From contig CALELC010000318.1 in assembly GCA_937904535.1 (NCBI GenBank), forward strand, positions 1 to 7,810: a DNA stretch of 7,810 nt. The letters are read 5' to 3'. Below are positions 5,548 to 7,810 of the stretch, piece by piece. This DNA comes from an uncultured Planctomycetaceae bacterium. Lineage in GTDB: Bacteria; Planctomycetota; Planctomycetia; Pirellulales; Pirellulaceae. Position 1 is the first letter of the stretch, and the number at the start of each line of letters is the position of its first letter. The translations under genes and the position numbers were made by a program. The notes beneath the pieces were generated by a model. It did no database searches, was not told the origin of the DNA, and was given only the letters and a program-made list of their open reading frames with translations.

Positions 5548-6885
5548 TCAGACGTCTTCCAGCGGCGCCGTCGCGTCGCCAAACGTCTGCGGCCGCACGT
5601 CAACCTTGTCCATCATCGACAAGAACAACCGGCAGAGCTGACGCTCAGACTGACCGCTGTAATCCAACACCCGGCCGCCCTGAATGCGACCGCCTCCGCC
5701 GCCGAGCACGACGACCGGCAATTGGTCGTTGTTGTGATAGGCTCCCGCCATCATGCTCGAGCAGAACAGCAACATGGTGTTGTCCAGCAGCGTCCCTGAA
5801 CCTTCCTGAATCGCATCCAACCGCCGCGCAACGTACGCCACCTGCTCGACGAAGAACTGGTTAACCTTGAGCCAGTCATCGCCATCGGAATGCGACAACA
5901 GGTGGTGAATCATGTAATCGATGCCGCTGCTGGGCTGCTGCACGGACGCCAGGTTTGGGAAACGCAGCGCGCTGTGATCGTTGTTGAGCTTCAGCGTCGT
6001 CACGCGCGTGGTGTCGGTTTGGAATCCCAAGATCATGATGTCACACATCAACCGCATGTGCTCAGCGATATCTTGGGGGACACCATCGGCCGGCCGCGGT
6101 CGATCTGGTTTTTCGAGGGTCGGTCGCCAGCCCTGAAATTCGCCTCGTTTGCCGGCGTTCTCAATCCGCACTTCGACATCGCGCACCGATTCCAAGTACT
6201 CATCGAGCTTGCGCTGGTCGCTGATGCTGATGTGACGGCGCAGGTCATTCGCGTCACCTCGAATCGCATCCAAAACACTTTTGTCGCCAGGTGAAACTTC
6301 ATCCTTGAACAGCCGGTCAAAGGCGAGCGCCGGATAAAGTTCCAGCGGCGTCGGTGTGGTTGGCGAGCTCCAAGATATGTGGGAGCTATACAACATCGAG
6401 TAGTTTTTATGCACCGACGGATTGGATTGCTCACAGCCGAGCACCAAGCTCGGCACCTTGGTCGAGCGACCATAGGCCTGGGCCAGGAGCTGATCAAAGC
6501 TCGTACCCGAACGGATTTCGCCGCCCGATGCGATTGGCGCACCGGAGAGCAGGTTGCCGGTCTGCGAACTATGGATGTTCCCTTTGCGCGCCTCGGCGTG
6601 GTACAGGCCGCGGACAAACAGCAGCTTTTCACGGTGAGCGTGCAGAGGTTGCAGCACTTGCCCGAGTTCCATCGCTCGGCCTTCGCCCTTGGCCCACCAC
6701 TGTTTGGAGTGAAAGCCATTGCCGGCGAACATCACCGCCGTGCGCACCGGCGCCTCGCTTCCAGCTTGCGATGGCCGCGGTTCGTCACCCCACACTCGGT
6801 GCGATTCAAGCCACGGCAACGCCATCGTCACGCCGGCACCACGCAAGAAAGCTCGTCGCGAGAAATGGAAATGCGGCTGGGTCAT
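5548..6885 (-). CDS. Tat-exported DUF1552 (HxxSHH-motif family) protein
   Basis: A 445-residue protein of the planctomycete DUF1552 family, whose biochemical function is not established. The N-terminus has a twin-arginine signal, SRRAFLRG at residues 9-16, followed by a short hydrophobic stretch ending near ALPWLES. It is therefore expected to be exported folded, perhaps with a cofactor or metal. Family-typical blocks follow: VMFAGNGFH, LLFVRGLYHAEA, GTSFDQLLAQ, PSLVLGCE, HNNDQLPVVVLGGGGGRIQGG and a C-terminal FGDATAPLEDV. The family signature HxxSHH appears as H328-L-L-S331-H332-S333, so the last His is Ser. The upstream gene, 98 nt away on the same strand, is a DUF1592/1588/1585 cytochrome-like protein, its usual partner. 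The start has only a short GGA close before the ATG. The family call is firm; any enzymatic role would be speculation. Confidence 0.94.
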   Translation of the reverse strand: MTQPHFHFSRRAFLRGAGVTMALPWLESHRVWGDEPRPSQAGSEAPVRTAVMFAGNGFHSKQWWAKGEGRAMELGQVLQPLHAHREKLLFVRGLYHAEARKGNIHSSQTGNLLSGAPIASGGEIRSGTSFDQLLAQAYGRSTKVPSLVLGCEQSNPSVHKNYSMLYSSHISWSSPTTPTPLELYPALAFDRLFKDEVSPGDKSVLDAIRGDANDLRRHISISDQRKLDEYLESVRDVEVRIENAGKRGEFQGWRPTLEKPDRPRPADGVPQDIAEHMRLMCDIMILGFQTDTTRVTTLKLNNDHSALRFPNLASVQQPSSGIDYMIHHLLSHSDGDDWLKVNQFFVEQVAYVARRLDAIQEGSGTLLDNTMLLFCSSMMAGAYHNNDQLPVVVLGGGGGRIQGGRVLDYSGQSERQLCRLFLSMMDKVDVRPQTFGDATAPLEDV

Positions 6886-6899
6886 GGTCCGGTACTCGC

Positions 6900-6984
6900 A
6901 ATCAAAGGTTCAAAAAATCAATTAGACACTAACAAGCTGTTTACGCCCCAACACCTGAGCGGCGTTAGCCGCGAATCAAAGGTT
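6900..6984. repeat. 11-bp direct repeat in the cytochrome-DUF1552 gap
   Basis: AATCAAAGGTT occurs at 6900-6910 and again at 6974-6984, 74 bp apart and in the same orientation. One copy overlaps the first base of the DUF1592 gene stop codon; the other lies 14 bases before the DUF1552 start. The stretch between includes an AT-rich patch (6900-6935) unlike the surrounding GC-rich DNA, and a GC hairpin. No transposase or short inverted-repeat ends are visible. Confidence 0.5.
6959..6972 (-). terminator. Short hairpin after the cytochrome-like gene
   Basis: GCGGC (6959-6963) pairs with GCCGC (6968-6972) around a four-base loop, starting 11 bases after the DUF1592 gene stop on the minus strand. 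A competing five-pair stem joins 6943-6947 (ACGCC) to 6961-6965 (GGCGT). No T-tract follows, so it may be an attenuating or processing hairpin rather than a full terminator. The DUF1552 gene follows on the same strand. Confidence 0.3.
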
Positions 6985-7810
6985 TAATCCGCAGCCACAA
7001 AATCCTGTCCGCGAACGCGCTGGAACTGCGGACTGTGAACGATCAACTCGACCACCGTGCCAACCCGGTAATCCTTCTCCGTCAGTTCCTGCAGCATCGC
7101 ATCGAGCAGCGGGCGATCGGAAAGCTGGACACTGCGTCCGAGTGAAAATCCGAGCAACTTGCGACAAAACTGCCGCAGGAAATCTTCGCGGCGGACGTTC
7201 AGCAGATAGGCGCGGACGCCTTGCATGCCTTCAAACTCGGTTCCATCGGCCAACGTGGAAACCGCATCAATCGGCAGCCCATTGGCATCGTGTTCGCGCC
7301 TCCGACCAATGGCATCGAACCCTTCCAGGGCAAAACCGAACGGGTCGATTCGGCGGTGGCAACCGGCACAGGCCGGGTCGCTGCTGTGTCGCTCCGTCAA
7401 TTCTCGCTCCGTGAGCCCCGCCGGCGTTTCCTCAGGCAACACAGGAATGTCTTTCGGCGGCGTCGGCAACTTCTCGCCGAGCAGCACTTCGCTCAGCCAA
7501 ATGCCGCGCAAGATCGGACTGGTTCGCGACGCACCGCTCTGTTTGGCCAACGCCGCCGCAAACCCCAAGATGCCGCCGCGCTGGTGAGCCCGCATTCCGG
7601 TTACTCGCTGCCAATCGGTCGATGAGGTTTGCAGACCATAATGCTCAGCCAGGGCCGCATTCACAAAGCTATGGTCAGCGTCCAACAGCGAGAGCACGGA
7701 GCTGTCTTGTTGAAACAGATCGGTAAAGAAGCGGACGACTTCTTCTTGCATATCCGCACGGAGCGGCTTGAACGTCGGGAAGTGTCGCTCGCTCTTTTCG
7801 TCCAGCCTGG
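6984..7810 (-). CDS. DUF1592-DUF1588-DUF1585 c-type cytochrome-like protein (N-terminus outside window)
   Basis: The frame is open to the right edge, so only the last 274 residues are visible. The first Met in view (codon 7749-7751) is internal, because the preceding residues SERHFPTFKPLRADMQ continue the DUF1592 domain. Order seen: the end of DUF1592 with FFTDLFQQD and LLDADHSFVNAALAEHYG; DUF1588 with RGGILG, SRTSPILRGIWLSEVLLG and a Pro-rich PTPPKDIPVLPEE; then a haem-attachment CAGCH (7356-7370) in DPACAGCHRRIDPFGFALEGFDAIG; finally DUF1585 with RKLLGFSLGRSVQLSDRP and HSPQFQ. These planctomycete proteins usually carry further cytochrome-like domains and an export signal upstream, which cannot be checked here. 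Covalent haem implies a periplasmic or extracytoplasmic location. It directly precedes the DUF1552 gene, as is usual, and the two probably work together. The redox partner and substrate are unknown. Confidence 0.95.
   Translation of the reverse strand, partial: RLDEKSERHFPTFKPLRADMQEEVVRFFTDLFQQDSSVLSLLDADHSFVNAALAEHYGLQTSSTDWQRVTGMRAHQRGGILGFAAALAKQSGASRTSPILRGIWLSEVLLGEKLPTPPKDIPVLPEETPAGLTERELTERHSSDPACAGCHRRIDPFGFALEGFDAIGRRREHDANGLPIDAVSTLADGTEFEGMQGVRAYLLNVRREDFLRQFCRKLLGFSLGRSVQLSDRPLLDAMLQELTEKDYRVGTVVELIVHSPQFQRVRGQDFVAAD

Noticed and set aside
7749..7751. First visible ATG of the DUF1592 gene taken as its start
   Set aside because: The frame stays open to the window edge and the upstream residues (SERHFPTFKPLRAD) fit the DUF1592 domain, so the gene is truncated by the window rather than starting here.

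Overview
This window looks like a piece of a Planctomycetota chromosome, probably of the Pirellulaceae type (inference). The main evidence is at the right end: a DUF1592-DUF1588-DUF1585 cytochrome-like protein directly followed by a Tat-exported DUF1552 protein. This pairing is characteristic of planctomycetes. Coding sequence is GC-rich with short intergenic gaps, and no gap reaches 300 bases. I see no rRNA, tRNA, CRISPR array, transposase or prophage gene.

Layout: five genes lie on the minus strand, read from right to left: (1) a DUF1592/1588/1585 c-type cytochrome-like protein, cut by the right edge; (2) a DUF1552 protein; (3) a large membrane hybrid histidine kinase with two receiver domains and an HPt domain; (4) a zinc-dependent medium-chain alcohol dehydrogenase of the cinnamyl-alcohol-dehydrogenase/YahK group; (5) an Old Yellow Enzyme of the YqjM/NamA group. 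At the far left a plus-strand gene contributes its last 24 codons and converges on gene 5. A bulged GC hairpin lies between the two.

Functional grouping (inference): the two right-hand genes form an exported pair, one with a CxxCH haem site and one with a Tat signal. The two left-hand genes form a cytoplasmic reductase pair that could act in turn on the C=C and C=O bonds of unsaturated aldehydes or ketones. The sensor kinase between them has gaps of 119 and 109 nt and carries its own promoter-like elements. It has no partner response regulator in view, so its target is unknown.

The observations most worth checking are: a threefold internal repeat in the kinase membrane module; a deviation from the HxxSHH signature in the DUF1552 protein; a near-perfect-spacing direct repeat around a hairpin in the gap between the cytochrome and DUF1552 genes; and a nested inverted repeat next to a promoter-like sequence before the kinase. 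None of these proves a new system.
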